This document shows, one piece after another, positions 24,409-34,937 of a stretch of 64,000 bases of DNA (position 1 is the stretch's first letter; each line of letters opens with the position of its first letter). The notes beneath the pieces were generated by a model that had not been told where the DNA came from, made no database searches, and was given only the letters and a program-made list of their open reading frames with translations. The stretch is taken from NCBI GenBank assembly GCA_005784505.1, contig VCAZ01000096.1:397494-461493 (forward strand). The letters run 5' to 3'. Both the position numbers and the translations under genes were made by a program. The stretch comes from Bagarius yarrelli. Taxonomy: Eukaryota > Chordata > Actinopteri > Siluriformes > Sisoridae.

Positions 24409-24728
24409 CTGCGTAACAGAAGAAAGGCATGATGTCTGAGCACACTGCATCAGCAACCAGACTGTTATTTAAATAACCACAGTTTTTATTCCCCAGTTTA
24501 TTATTGGGTTGTCCAATCATCCAGCTGAGGGTAGAGAAATTGGTTTGGTCTGTCCACTTCCAGGAATCTCTAAACAGATCACTACAGAGGTCATTCCCTT
24601 TATAGCTAATGATTCAGTTGAATCTCTCACACTGGCCAAGTCTGTGTGATGCTGTCTCTAAACCCGAGCATTAGACCATGTCAGTGTATCAGAAATATGA
24701 ATGTACCTCTGATTACCAGTGTCCCTGT
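24409..24728 (-). CDS. C-type lectin exon: CTLD2, with stop and frameshift
   Basis: 320-nt exon, not a multiple of three together with its phase, flanked by CTCACAG and GTGAGA. First frame: TLTWSNARV, then TAG, then RQHHTDLASVRDSTESLA. Second frame after the shift: LFRDSWKWTDQTNFSTLSW, MIGQPNNKLGNKNCGYLNNS, VADAVCSDIMPFFCYA. The domain uses QPN in place of EPN. The stop and the shift would each remove the C-terminal half of the domain. Confidence 0.8.
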
Positions 24729-25051
24729 CTGTGAGAATAAAAACACAATAAAATTTCAGTATTTAGACAATAATAATACTTCCAAAAGTAAAAGAAATAC
24801 AGATTACAACCATAAACTGTTAAAGAATCACCAACAGCAGAGAACAGCAGGAACACGGCCCACATTTAGACCTGAATGAACTGAAAGAGTTTTTCAACTG
24901 CCTGAAATGTCAAAGTTTATAACGATAAGACTGAAATGTGTTCCCAGTTCTTCTGATAAATATTACTGACATTTTAGGTCCCACAGTTTAGAATATTTAT
25001 TATAAAACAACATTCTATTCTGACAAATAGGAGCAATGTGTAGATATTTAC

Positions 25052-25375
25052 CATCAAAACAAATGAAGGGGTATAGTCTGGTACATCTCACATCAAACCA
25101 TCCAGAAGAACTAAATGAAACACACTCCTGACGTCCACCGCCATTGTCAGGTTCACCATTTATCCACATTCTAAAACTTCCCAGTGGTTCATTACCCATA
25201 GACCAGCGCCAGCTGTTAATGTATTGTACAGTCCAACCCAAGCACTGAAACTGAACTGTTGTGTCTGGATTTTCATTCTGAAGTCGAATCATGATAATGG
25301 CCAGGTCGGTGTATTCAGCATTGCAGTATGTCTGAGATCGTACTGAGATAGTATGCAGGACGAGAGGGACGAATC
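25052..25375 (-). CDS. C-type lectin exon: CTLD1
   Basis: 324-nt exon between a CCACAG acceptor and a GTAAAT donor. Domain landmarks in order: TYCNAEYTDLA (first Cys), INSWRWSMGNE, FRMWINGEPDNGGGRQECVS, WFDVRCTRLYPFICF (last Cys pair). WINGEPDN carries an EPD-type motif in place of EPN, close to but not the classic mannose-type signature, so calcium-dependent sugar binding is possible but unproven. At 25,240-25,223 the expected WVGLYN core is present only in the +1 frame, so a pair of compensating indels has scrambled about ten residues. Confidence 0.8.
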
Positions 25376-26324
25376 CTGTGGATAAATTCAGGACATTTTA
25401 TAGACTATTGGCTCTGATAGAATTTTCTTTTTTAAAAAAGATTTTAAAATGGAATTTCATTGGCGAAGCCGTGACTTTAAATCAACTAACACACTAACCT
25501 AAATCTATTCTAGATCCTGGTTTAGAGGGCTTTCGGTTCCCTGCCGTACTAAGATCAGTATCAGTGTCAGTGACAACAGATGAATAAAAAATAAACATGC
25601 AATTGAATTATTAAAACAAATAAAAACAATAACAATAGGGTTAATATTTGTGGATTTTTTTATTAATTTATCTTCCAAGTCACTATTAAGCTCAACATGA
25701 ATGCATCATCAGCTGAACTTGATTCATTATAAAAAAGACATTTTAAAAAAACTTAGATCGCTTCAGGAAGACACCATTTATGCTCTAACGAATGATCAAG
25801 CAATTATAACTTTGAATTTAAAAACAAACAATCTTTTTTAACATCAACAAATTTAAATATAAATTAATTTTTTAAAACAACAGTAAAATTGCTTGATATT
25901 ATAAAGCAGGACTTATAAAGTGATCAAATTACATATTTAAAATGACTTTTAGAACGCTCACTACCGGCCCGAGTCTTAAGGGGGCCCTCTCTGTTGTCAA
26001 TAAAAATAAAAACCTAAAGTGACATCACAGACTTCTCGGCAGGCAGACCCGCGGAGAGTTAATCCACGAGTTTCTATTTAGGTAGCATTTAGATAGCTCC
26101 AGGTAAGGGGCTCGGCCATGGTAACATGAAAAAAATAAGAGACAAAAGAAAGAAAGAAAAGGATAAAAAACAGAAAAGATTTAAGAAAATAAAATAAAAT
26201 ATATAGTTACAACTTTTTTGTCAATGCAAGGTACTAGAATTGAGAGGGAAAATATTTAAGAAAAGAGAAGGAAAAGGTTTATGAAAAAGCCAGAAAAAAA
26301 AGATTAAAACCATAAAGAATTAAG
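25376..26324. other. Upstream of lectin, no gene seen
   Basis: AT-rich with A/T homopolymers; 26,125-26,180 is strongly purine-rich on the plus strand. I looked on the minus strand for a signal-peptide exon and found no convincing one before the assembly gap. Confidence 0.5.
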
Positions 26325-26965
26325 NNNNNNNNNNNNNNNNNNNNNNNNNNNNNNNNNNNNNNNNNNNNNNNNNNNNNNNNNNNNNNNNNNNNNNNNNNNN
26401 NNNNNNNNNNNNNNNNNNNNNNNNNNNNNNNNNNNNNNNNNNNNNNNNNNNNNNNNNNNNNNNNNNNNNNNNNNNNNNNNNNNNNNNNNNNNNNNNNNNN
26501 NNNNNNNNNNNNNNNNNNNNNNNNNNNNNNNNNNNNNNNNNNNNNNNNNNNNNNNNNNNNNNNNNNNNNNNNNNNNNNNNNNNNNNNNNNNNNNNNNNNN
26601 NNNNNNNNNNNNNNNNNNNNNNNNNNNNNNNNNNNNNNNNNNNNNNNNNNNNNNNNNNNNNNNNNNNNNNNNNNNNNNNNNNNNNNNNNNNNNNNNNNNN
26701 NNNNNNNNNNNNNNNNNNNNNNNNNNNNNNNNNNNNNNNNNNNNNNNNNNNNNNNNNNNNNNNNNNNNNNNNNNNNNNNNNNNNNNNNNNNNNNNNNNNN
26801 NNNNNNNNNNNNNNNNNNNNNNNNNNNNNNNNNNNNNNNNNNNNNNNNNNNNNNNNNNNNNNNNNNNNNNNNNNNNNNNNNNNNNNNNNNNNNNNNNNNN
26901 NNNNNNNNNNNNNNNNNNNNNNNNNNNNNNNNNNNNNNNNNNNNNNNNNNNNNNNNNNNNNNNNN
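26325..26965. other. Assembly gap (641 N)
   Basis: Run of N. It lies between the lectin upstream region and the 5' side of L2 copy C, so the 5' end of that LINE and possibly the lectin's first exon are hidden here. Confidence 1.
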
Positions 26966-29900
26966 TCACTTCTAGAGGTGTTTAAATTAGCGAAGGCGAT
27001 GTCCCATGTGTAGTATGCTCCTGGCCCCATACCAATGCGACGTGGTGAATAGCTTTACGCAGGTTATGGTCCACTGAACCGCTGGATGTCCAGGTGGTGC
27101 TCCGAAAACAGTGTGGGCTAAATTGACAATTGGAAAACTTTTGAGGGCAAAGCTGGCCTGTTAGGACGGGACAGTGTCCATCCCACCCGGGAAGGAGCCG
27201 CTCTCCTTTCTTGTAACATAGCTCAGTCTTAGAATAGGACTAGTTAATCTCAGGAGGTTTTTCCTTGCCCACCGTCGCCCCGGCTTGCTCATCAGGGACA
27301 AAACTGATTTATGTTTAATTCTGTTTTATAATTTCTTCAATTGTAAAGCTGCTTTGTGACAATCACCATTGTAAAAAGCGCTATACAAATAAAACTGAAT
27401 GAATTGAATTGAATTAATCGTTGACTACCCAGAGCCCAGGCCAAGCAGCAGACCAACAGGCTAATCTGACCGTCTGCTAGCTGCACAGAGTCGTCACTCA
27501 GGGTCCATAATATTGAGACTGTGTCTGTTCCCCGAGCTATACAATATAAATATAGAAAAACCCCAAAAGTTGATTCACTAATTTAATTAATATAGATATT
27601 CGTAACTCAGAGAATACTGAACACACAGCCTGCACCCTCTGATTCTGAAGCTGGATTGGTTAAACATTAGATCTCTTACTTCTAAAGCGCTTATGGTTAA
27701 TGAAATGATCTCAGATCTGGATTTTGACATTTTATATTTAACAGAAACATGGACTAAACCGGACGAGTATGTAGCATTAAATAAAGCTAGTCTCCAGCTT
27801 CAGCTACATACATCAGCCTCGCCCTAATGGTAAGGTGGAGGCGTCGCAGTTATTTATAATAATAATCTAACTATCGTACAGAAACATGGACGAAATTTAA
27901 TTCATTCGAAGCTCTCTACAGTACCTTACATCGGCAGAGACAAATAATAAGCAAGTCAATTGATTTCTCTAGTTCTTATTTACAGACCCCCAGGTCCGTA
28001 CTCTGAATTTCTTAGTGAATTGCAGATTTTCTGTCAACCTGGTTGTCTCCGCCGATAAAGCGTTAATTGCTGGAGACTTTATATTCATTTTGAAAACTCA
28101 GACGACCCGCTGAGAACAGCATTTATGTCTTTACTCGACTCAGTGGGAGTAAATCAGTGTGTAATAGGACCCATTCATAAAGCAGGTCACACGTTAGATT
28201 TAATACTATCTCTCGGAATAAGTATAAGTTATATAGTAACACTCCTCAGTGCGAAATTATTTCTGATCACCATGTTATATCGTTTAAAATGCGTCATGCT
28301 AATAGTGCACATGTAGCACCGCGCTACCGCTTTAAACGTACATTATATCAACTTCTGCTCAGAGCTTTATTAATTGTCTTTCAGACTTGTCTTCGTCATT
28401 GGATCGCCGTCTGATCCCAACAGAACTCGAGCAGGCGACTGAATATATAGATGCCACATTCCGCTCTACATTAGATAACGTGGCTCCAGTTAGAAGAAAA
28501 ATAATTAAAGATAAGAACACTTGGTATAATGAACACACGCGCTCTTTAAAACAGAGAGCCCGTAAACTAGAACGTAAATGGGCGCCGAATAGATTGCTGG
28601 TTTTCCAGGCAGCATGGAAAGAGGGAATTCTAGCTTATAAAAAGCACTTAGTGTAACTAGATCAACGTATCTTTCTAACCTTATTGAAAATAATAAAATA
28701 ATATACTAGATTTCTATTTGACACCGTCGCAAATTAACTAGGAATAAGACGACCTCAGAACCCTGCACCATAACTGCGTGCAGCAGTGAGGATTTCATGA
28801 ACTTTTTTGATAATAAAATTGCAAACATTAGGCAGAAAATTCACGCTTTAAAACCAGACCTTTCAAATGATTCTGATGAACAATTAGACCGCATCAGATC
28901 AGAACTTAGAAATTTCACTCCTCTGGAAGAGAAAAACCTAATTGCACTCATCTTCTTCCACAAACCATCACTTGTGTGTTAGATCCTTTACCAACACACT
29001 TTCTTAAGAAAATTGTACCGGCAGTATCAGAACCCCTGTTGAAAATAGTTAACTCTTCTCTCAGCAGTGGGTATGTTCCCAAATCTTTTAAAATTAGCAG
29101 TTATTAAACCTTTAATTAAGAAACCTGACCTTGACCAAAATGAGCGGTCAAACTACAGGCCAATATCTAACCTTCCGTTTATCTCTAAAATTCTAGAGAA
29201 GTAGTAGCGCAGCAGTTATTTCATATTTACAAAGAAATAACATACACTTATCATACATTTAACATACATTTATCAATCAGGATTCAGGCCTCACCACAGA
29301 ACAGACTCAGCACTGGTCAAAGTAGCTAATGACCTCTTACTGGCATCTGACCAAGGCTGTGTCTTGTTGCTTATATTACTTGACCTTAGTGTGGCCTTCG
29401 ACACCATAGATCACGATATTCTTCTTCACAGATTAGAAAAATCAGTAGGAATTAAAGGAACGGCTCTTGTGTGGCTCAGGTCCTATTTAAAACCGAGCGT
29501 TACCATTTGTAGATTTAAATGGTGATTTTCTGCGTGCTCCCTTGTAAAGTATGGTGTTCCACAGAGCTCGGTTTTAGGTCCACTTCTTTTCTCTCTTTAC
29601 ATGCTGCCTCTGGGAAACATAATTCGTAAGCATGATATCAGTTTCCACTGTTACGCTGATGACACACAGTTATACGTCTCATCAAGGCCTGATGCGAAAG
29701 GCCAGTTTAATAAAATTGAGCAATGTGTGAAGGAAGTTGGATGTTATGCAATTTCCTCTTGCTTAACGCTGACAAGACGGAGGTTCTGGTTCTAGGACCA
29801 CAGGTAGCTAAAAGTAAGCTTCCTGATCACACCTTAACCCTAGACAGTCTTTCTGTTTCACCAAGTGCAACAGTAAAAGATCTGGGTGTGATTTTAGACT

Positions 29901-30783
29901 CCAATCTCTCATTTGAAGCCCATGTCGACAATATTAGCAGGATAGCGTTGTATCATCTCAGAAATATCGCTAAAATAAGAAATATCTTGTCGCTTACTAA
30001 TGCCGAAAAATTCATTTATGCGTTTATCACATCCAGGCTGGATTACTGTAACGCTTTACTGTCTGGATGTTCAACTAGGTGCATTAATAAACTTCAGTTA
30101 GTCCAGAATGCAGCAGCGAGAGTCCTTACTAAAACTAAAAGATACGAGCACATCACACCAGTCCTATTCTCACTGCATTGGCTCCCAGTGAGACACTGCA
30201 TCGATTTTAAAATACTACTTTTCACTTATAAAGCTCTAAATGGTCTTGCACCGCAGTACTTCAGCGAACTTCTAGTGTCTTACGTTCCGCCACGCCTACT
30301 TCGATCAAAGGATGCAGGCTGCCTGTCAGTACCGCGCATTATAAAAACTACAGCAGGGGGCAGAGCCTTTTCTTACAGAGCCCCAATGCTATGGAATAGC
30401 CTCCCTATGTATGTTCGGGAATCAGACACAGTCTCAGTGTTTAAGTCCAGGTTTAAAATGTACTTATTTAATCAAGCATTTTGTATTGATTTCCCTTAGA
30501 TAAAGGAGTAGATCTGGACTCATGGGTGTTGAGTATTATGGTGATCTGGTATGCTTAGATGCTGTCTTCCCCTCTCTTATTGATCACGGTGTTGATGATG
30601 AGAGCGGCTGGTTGCTTAACATATCAGGGAGCCCTCATGTCTGTGTTTCCCGCCGGTTCTCCTTTTAGTTATGATGACCTAGTTAGTCTTGCCGGAGTCC
30701 ATCCTTGCACTCTACATTATTCATTTAATCAATCCAAACCGTGTGATTACATTGTCACTTAACTGTTTTCCTTCTTTTTGCCT

Positions 30784-30828
<45 letters not shown>

Positions 30829-30884
30829 TACTGTTGAGTTACATACGCCATAACGGAGCTGCCGGTGATCCAGACCCCACCTCC
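26966..30884 (+). mobile_element. L2 LINE copy C, near full coding length, 3'-truncated
   Basis: Plus-strand element starting in the gap, within the esterase-like region. Endonuclease pieces run from about 27,640 to 28,300 (FDILYLTETWTKPDEYVAL, then SLLDSVGVNQCVIGP). The linker encodes RSTLDNVAPVRRKIIKDK (28,468-28,521) and MNFFDNKIANIRQKIHALKP (28,797). RT blocks: FDTIDHDILLH near 29,398, CYADDTQLYVSSRPDAKG (YADD active site) near 29,650, and the C-terminal 258-codon frame 29,723-30,499 (VKDLGVILDSNLSFEAHVDN, SRLDYCNALLSGC). Many 1-2 base indels break the frame, so it is not active as assembled. The 3' UTR stops at about 30,884, before the usual tail. Confidence 0.92.
27250..27413 (+). mobile_element. 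Short L2 tail nested in L2 copy C
   Basis: About 164 bases of L2 3' end (TTTTTCCTTGCCCACCGTCG through to AAAGCGCTATACAAATAAAA and GAATT repeats) interrupt copy C. The flanks carry TTAATC on both sides (27,244-27,249 and 27,414-27,419), while uninterrupted copy D has a single TTAATC at the same point. This is a clean target-site duplication of a 5'-truncated insertion. Confidence 0.85.
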
Positions 30885-31225
30885 AAAAAAACGCACTGAA
30901 AACAAAAGCGAGACGTGGTGACTTCGCACATGCGCACTAAAGCAAACACAGAGGCCATGTAAATTCCAGGAATTTTGTTTACAACAGCAGAGAACGCGTT
31001 TTGAAGTGAAAAAGAAGCCAAGTGAATGTAAAAAGCAGAAGATTGAGAAAAAGGAAAGCATGGTTAAAGAAGTGAGTCGCTTCCTCTTTTCTTTAAAACT
31101 CTTAATTCACACGCACTCTTCAATTTACTTTGGGTTTATACAAGGCGACGCCTCACGTAAAAAAAGTGTATCGAATCATTTCTAAAAAAAAAATAATACA
31201 AAGTATATATTATACTTATAATATA

Positions 31226-31287
<62 letters not shown>

Positions 31288-32482
31288 TGAATGTCTTTTT
31301 CCCCCAACAAAAAAAAGATCAAAGGTAAACGTTTTACGTCGAACCACGTGACTACTACCATGTATAATTAAAACCTTTCATTTCAATCAGCAGCTGTTGA
31401 TTTCTATTGCGGATTATTTTTTATAGTCTTACTTTCACTTTAAGTTAAATGTCTTGTTTACATTTAATGGTTTCCTCCATGTTAATGTGGTCTCTGCAAG
31501 TCAGCAGTGCCAGTGGGCGGTCCTACTGGTACTATAATAACATAGATATCGTGGTGGCGGAATTAACTGGCACTGAAAATCTCGAAGGGAAATGTTATAT
31601 TTGTGTATAAAGTTTACCGTGTATATATACAGTTGAGGTTATACGTTTACTTATCTGCAAAAAATAAAAAATATGTGAAATCTTATCAATTGCAATTTGT
31701 TGTTTATTATTTTAGTGTTTATTTTTCCATTATCAATTTAATGTAATAGGACAAACTGATACTGACATCGATCTTCTATCATGCTGATTATTCCCTATTA
31801 TCCTAAAAAAAGGAATAGCAGTATTTATTAATATATTATTGTTAATGTTTAATCTCAAGAATGTAAAATACAGTATAAAATGCATAGATAATAAGTGCTT
31901 CTTCTGTGGCTGCTGGCCTCTCCACACCACACACACACACACACACACACAATTACGCATTAACAAATGAAAAAGATGTAGAGAATGCAATTCTTTGACT
32001 TCTGTAACTAAACAAAAAAAATCCTAAATCAATTTTATCTATTGAATTATAAATTTATCAATCTTCATTTACAGTATAAAATTATGTCATATGTAGGCTA
32101 AATCTTGATATTCATATTAGAAAATTTACACTTTATCACTTTACGATGATCAGTATTGTGGTTTTGTACTACTTAAAAACAAAAATCATTGGCATTAACT
32201 AACCGGATTTCACAAATTAATCTAACACTGTAACAATACATGGTAATTCAGTTAACTATCAAAATATTTTATTCGTTTACATCTGATCCGGCCAGGAGAT
32301 GAAATAATAATCAAATTAACTTATACAAAAATTTACATGCCCTGATTGCTGGAACAGGATAACCCTAGATGATCAATGACCATTTTATATGTTTTTATAT
32401 GTCTTGTTTTTTCTTTTGTTCGTGCACTTTATTTTTATAATATTTATATGATAATATATTTAGTACAAACACACACATACAG

Positions 32483-32514
<32 letters not shown>

Positions 32515-32570
32515 ATATATATTATAATATATATATATATATATAATATATATATAATATTTAATATATA
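30885..32570. other. Intergenic with microsatellites
   Basis: Contains (TA)29 at 31,227-31,284, a CA run at about 31,929-31,950, and an AT-rich TA/ATAT tract at about 32,490-32,570. A short plus-strand stretch at about 30,990-31,066 encodes a basic peptide (KKKPSECKKQKIEKK) ending at a GTGAGT donor-like site; no downstream partner was recognised. Confidence 0.6.
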
Positions 32571-32696
32571 ATTTACATTTACACATTTGGCAAACACCGT
32601 TATCCAGAGCAACTTAAATTTATGGAAATTGCAAGATCCAGGTTTGATTTCCAGTGCCACCAAGCTGCCACTGCTGGGCCCCTGAGCAAGAATAAT
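32571..32696. repeat. Two SINE pieces in opposite orientation
   Basis: 32,571-32,620 is the SINE tail on the minus strand (CATTTGGCAAACACCGTTAT, CCAGAGCAACTTA). About 32,630-32,696 is the SINE body on the plus strand (GGTTTGATTTCCAGTGCCAC, then CTGCCACTGCTGGGCCCCTG). In intact copies the two parts lie in the same orientation. Confidence 0.75.
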
Positions 32697-32724
32697 TCAC
32701 ACCTATGTAAATACTTGCCCAGTG

Positions 32725-32726
32725 TG

Positions 32727-32765
<39 letters not shown>

Positions 32766-32785
32766 ATCTCTCTCTTTATCTCTCT
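32725..32785. repeat. (TC)n microsatellite
   Basis: CT-rich run with a few interruptions, about 220 bases upstream of the receptor start codon at 32,997. Confidence 0.9.
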
Positions 32786-32897
32786 ATTGATAATTCATAT
32801 ATATATTTTTCTTAACGGATCAGCTGCTACATCAGAGTTTGGTTTTTCAAACTGTTGACTCAGATTGGGAAATCCAGTCATGTGACATGTGACTGGT

Positions 32898-32904
32898 TAT
32901 AAAT
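32898..32904 (+). promoter_or_regulatory. Candidate TATA box of the cxcr3.3-like gene
   Basis: TATAAAT lies 93 bases upstream of the ATG at 32,997. A start site 25-30 bases downstream would give a 5' UTR of about 65 bases without an upstream intron. Position and sequence fit a core promoter; no expression evidence is available. Confidence 0.4.
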
Positions 32905-32996
32905 ATTCTCCCCACAATTCATTCACATCACATCACACATACGTTTTATTCAGTGCACTTGTTAGAATAAATATTTTTCTTCTTGTTCTGTCAAAA

Positions 32997-33335
32997 ATGC
33001 AGCTCGATCTGCGCGGGATATTCGAGCACAATGGCACCTTTGACTACAGCGACTATGACTATAAAGAGGACTGCATCACGGGGAGGTCCCTTGTGGCCGT
33101 AATCGTCACAGTTTTGTACTCTGCTGCACTGGTGCTGGGGCTGTTGGGTAACGTCCTGGTGCTGGTTGTGCTGTGGCAGAAGAGGTGCAGCTGGAGCGTG
33201 ACAGATGCTTTTGTGCTTCACCTAAGCATAGTTGATGTGTCGCTGCTCTTAACTTTACCACTCTGGGCAGTGGATGCTGTAGATGGCTGGAGCTTCGGCA
33301 CTGGATTCTGCAAGCTGACTGGAGCGCTGTTTAAG
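32997..33335 (+). CDS. cxcr3.3: Atypical CXCR3-family chemokine receptor, exon 1
   Basis: First coding exon (113 codons). The ATG at 32,997 is chosen because the residues after it form a typical receptor N-terminus, while the longer frame from 32,889 adds an atypical leader. The extracellular N-terminus has an N-glycosylation site (NGTF), an acidic tyrosine cluster suited to sulfation (FDYSDYDYKED) and a Cys at residue 25. TM1 carries LLGNVLVLVV; TM2 carries LHLSIVDVSLLLTLPLWAVD, keeping the conserved Asp and the TLPLWAVD signature shared with CXCR3. Then WSFGTGFCKLTGALFK ends exactly at a GTAGGG donor in phase 0. It continues at 34,938. Identification as CXCR3 family is strong; the paralogue number follows from the altered DRY motif in exon 2. 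Confidence 0.9.
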
Positions 33336-33622
33336 GTAGGGAAATAATCTGTTGATTAAATTTCCTTTGTGGTTTAGTGTTGATTGTGGTATTTATTTCT
33401 GCTGCTTGCTGGAAGTTATTTTGATAGTTAACTGAATTACCTATGTATTGTTACAGTGTATAGATTAATCTGTGATCATCGTAAAGTGATAAAGTTTGAC
33501 TGTTTGTATAAAATGAAGATTGATAAATTTTAGATAAAATAAAATTTTTTAGATAAAACTGTTCAAAAATTGAGATATTTTGTTTAGTTACTCCACGTCT
33601 TTCTTATTTGTTTATGCATAAT

Positions 33623-33659
<37 letters not shown>

Positions 33660-34937
33660 AGGACCAACAGTCACAGAATAAGCACATATTATACATGAAT
33701 TTTATATTTTACATTCTTTAGAATTAAACATTAACAATAACAATATTAATAAATACTGCTATACTCTGTCGTTCCAATATACGAGTAATAACAAATGTAA
33801 TTCTGCTATTTAATTTTAATAGCCTGTGTGTATGTTACTACGGAATTGATACAATACAGTGTTATTTTGATCAAATATATTATTGTAGTTCTCTGTTTAG
33901 TTAAAAATCATGTTTATTTAATTAGTAAATCTCATTAATTCTTAAATTTATCTTAGCTTAAAACATTCTTATCTTAAGACCTGTGTCAAATAAGTCTTGC
34001 AAAACCCAGTGAAACTCCACTTTTTAACCATTTTTCAGGCAGTTATAAACCTTTAGTTGATGTTTGCACCAACTCAAACCCCAAATGACCCAAATTTGCC
34101 AAGGACCATTCTCTAATCAAAACGACTGCTTTATCGATGCATCGCAATTCTTTCTCTAACGATTTGTGAATCGATTCTTAAGAGTCCAGAATCGATTCTA
34201 AATTCAAATAAGATTTCGTTGGTGCACCGACTGACGCATGTACGTATGCTGGCAAACTTGCTTAATTTAAACAAAAATGGATATTAAACACCAACATTAC
34301 ATTTAAAATCAACACTTTGCAACGCTTCCATAAGATTCCTAGAAAAAGTGAAACTAAGTACCGGGTCGGTGGCGGTTTTATTGCCAAGGAATTGAACCCG
34401 TTCTCCGTCGTGTATACCTCAGGGTTTCGCACCCTGTTACAGATGCTTAAGCCAAGCTACAGTGCACCCTAACGGTGTTATTTAAGTGTTCTTTATAATT
34501 GTTATAAAAATCTGACGTTTCCAAGTCTTCAACTTGTCTACAACTTCGGTAATAAAAGAAAGTTTATAAAACCAAATCATCTTTTTTTAAGATGGAGGAT
34601 AGTAATACAGAAATTATAAACAAAAAGCATAGAAACTCCAATTCTGGATAAAATTTAAAGATGTAAACATGTATTTACACAGCAGAAGAATTAGAAAAAA
34701 GTCTAGATTAGGAAGCGTTTTGGAATCGGATCATGACTCCCAAAAAAGGAATTGGATCGGACATTAAAGTGCCTAAAGAATCCTGCCCCTTCTACTGGAT
34801 GGATAGATGGATGGATATTGTGATGTATTGTATTGTCTCCCATGTGATATGTATTGTCTTATGAGGCCCTTGCCAAAACATAGCCCTAGTTAATATGAAC
34901 ATGTAAAACTGATCGTTTTTTCCTCCTTTCTCCATAG
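33336..34937 (+). other. Intron of the cxcr3.3-like gene
   Basis: 1,602-base intron with GTAGGG donor and TCCATAG acceptor. It contains a GT microsatellite at about 33,626-33,658 and, at about 34,120-34,795, a repeat-like block with CGATGCATCG palindromes. Confidence 0.85.
34120..34795. repeat. Probable nonautonomous DNA-transposon repeat in intron
   Basis: The left part holds TTATCGATGCATCGCAATTC and AATCGATTC repeats; the right end holds AATCGGATCATGACTCC and AAGAATCC. Similar AATCGATTTTTT-type sequence recurs near 63,640-63,700. It looks like a dispersed nonautonomous DNA element, but I cannot name its superfamily or see clean termini. Confidence 0.4.

Larger units (their letters stand above)
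24096..25375 (-). pseudogene. C-type lectin with two CTLDs, frame-broken
   Basis: Four minus-strand exons with good splice sites and matching phase 1 junctions: 25,375-25,052 (CTLD1), 24,728-24,409 (CTLD2), 24,322-24,234 (C-terminal tail) and 24,107-24,096 (last three codons and TAA). The layout and tail (TREQIVRVKVQTSENVNDPA) match the secreted multi-CTLD lectins expanded in teleosts, whose role is usually presumed to be glycan or pathogen recognition. No signal-peptide exon is found; it may lie in the gap at 26,325-26,965 or be lost. CTLD2 has an in-frame TAG where the family has a Tyr-Cys pair, and a frame change before its SWKWTD block. CTLD1 has a compensated frame change. The simplest reading is a pseudogene; uncorrected assembly indels are the alternative. 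Confidence 0.8.

Noticed and set aside
26304..27030. Long minus-strand open frames of 221 and 236 codons
   Set aside because: They consist almost entirely of unknown residues translated from the N gap.
32395..32663. Tyr/Ile-rich frames
   Set aside because: They are translations of an AT dinucleotide tract.
32991..33221. Minus-strand 76-codon frame over receptor exon 1
   Set aside because: It is a shadow of the true plus-strand exon, which has helix motifs and a splice donor.
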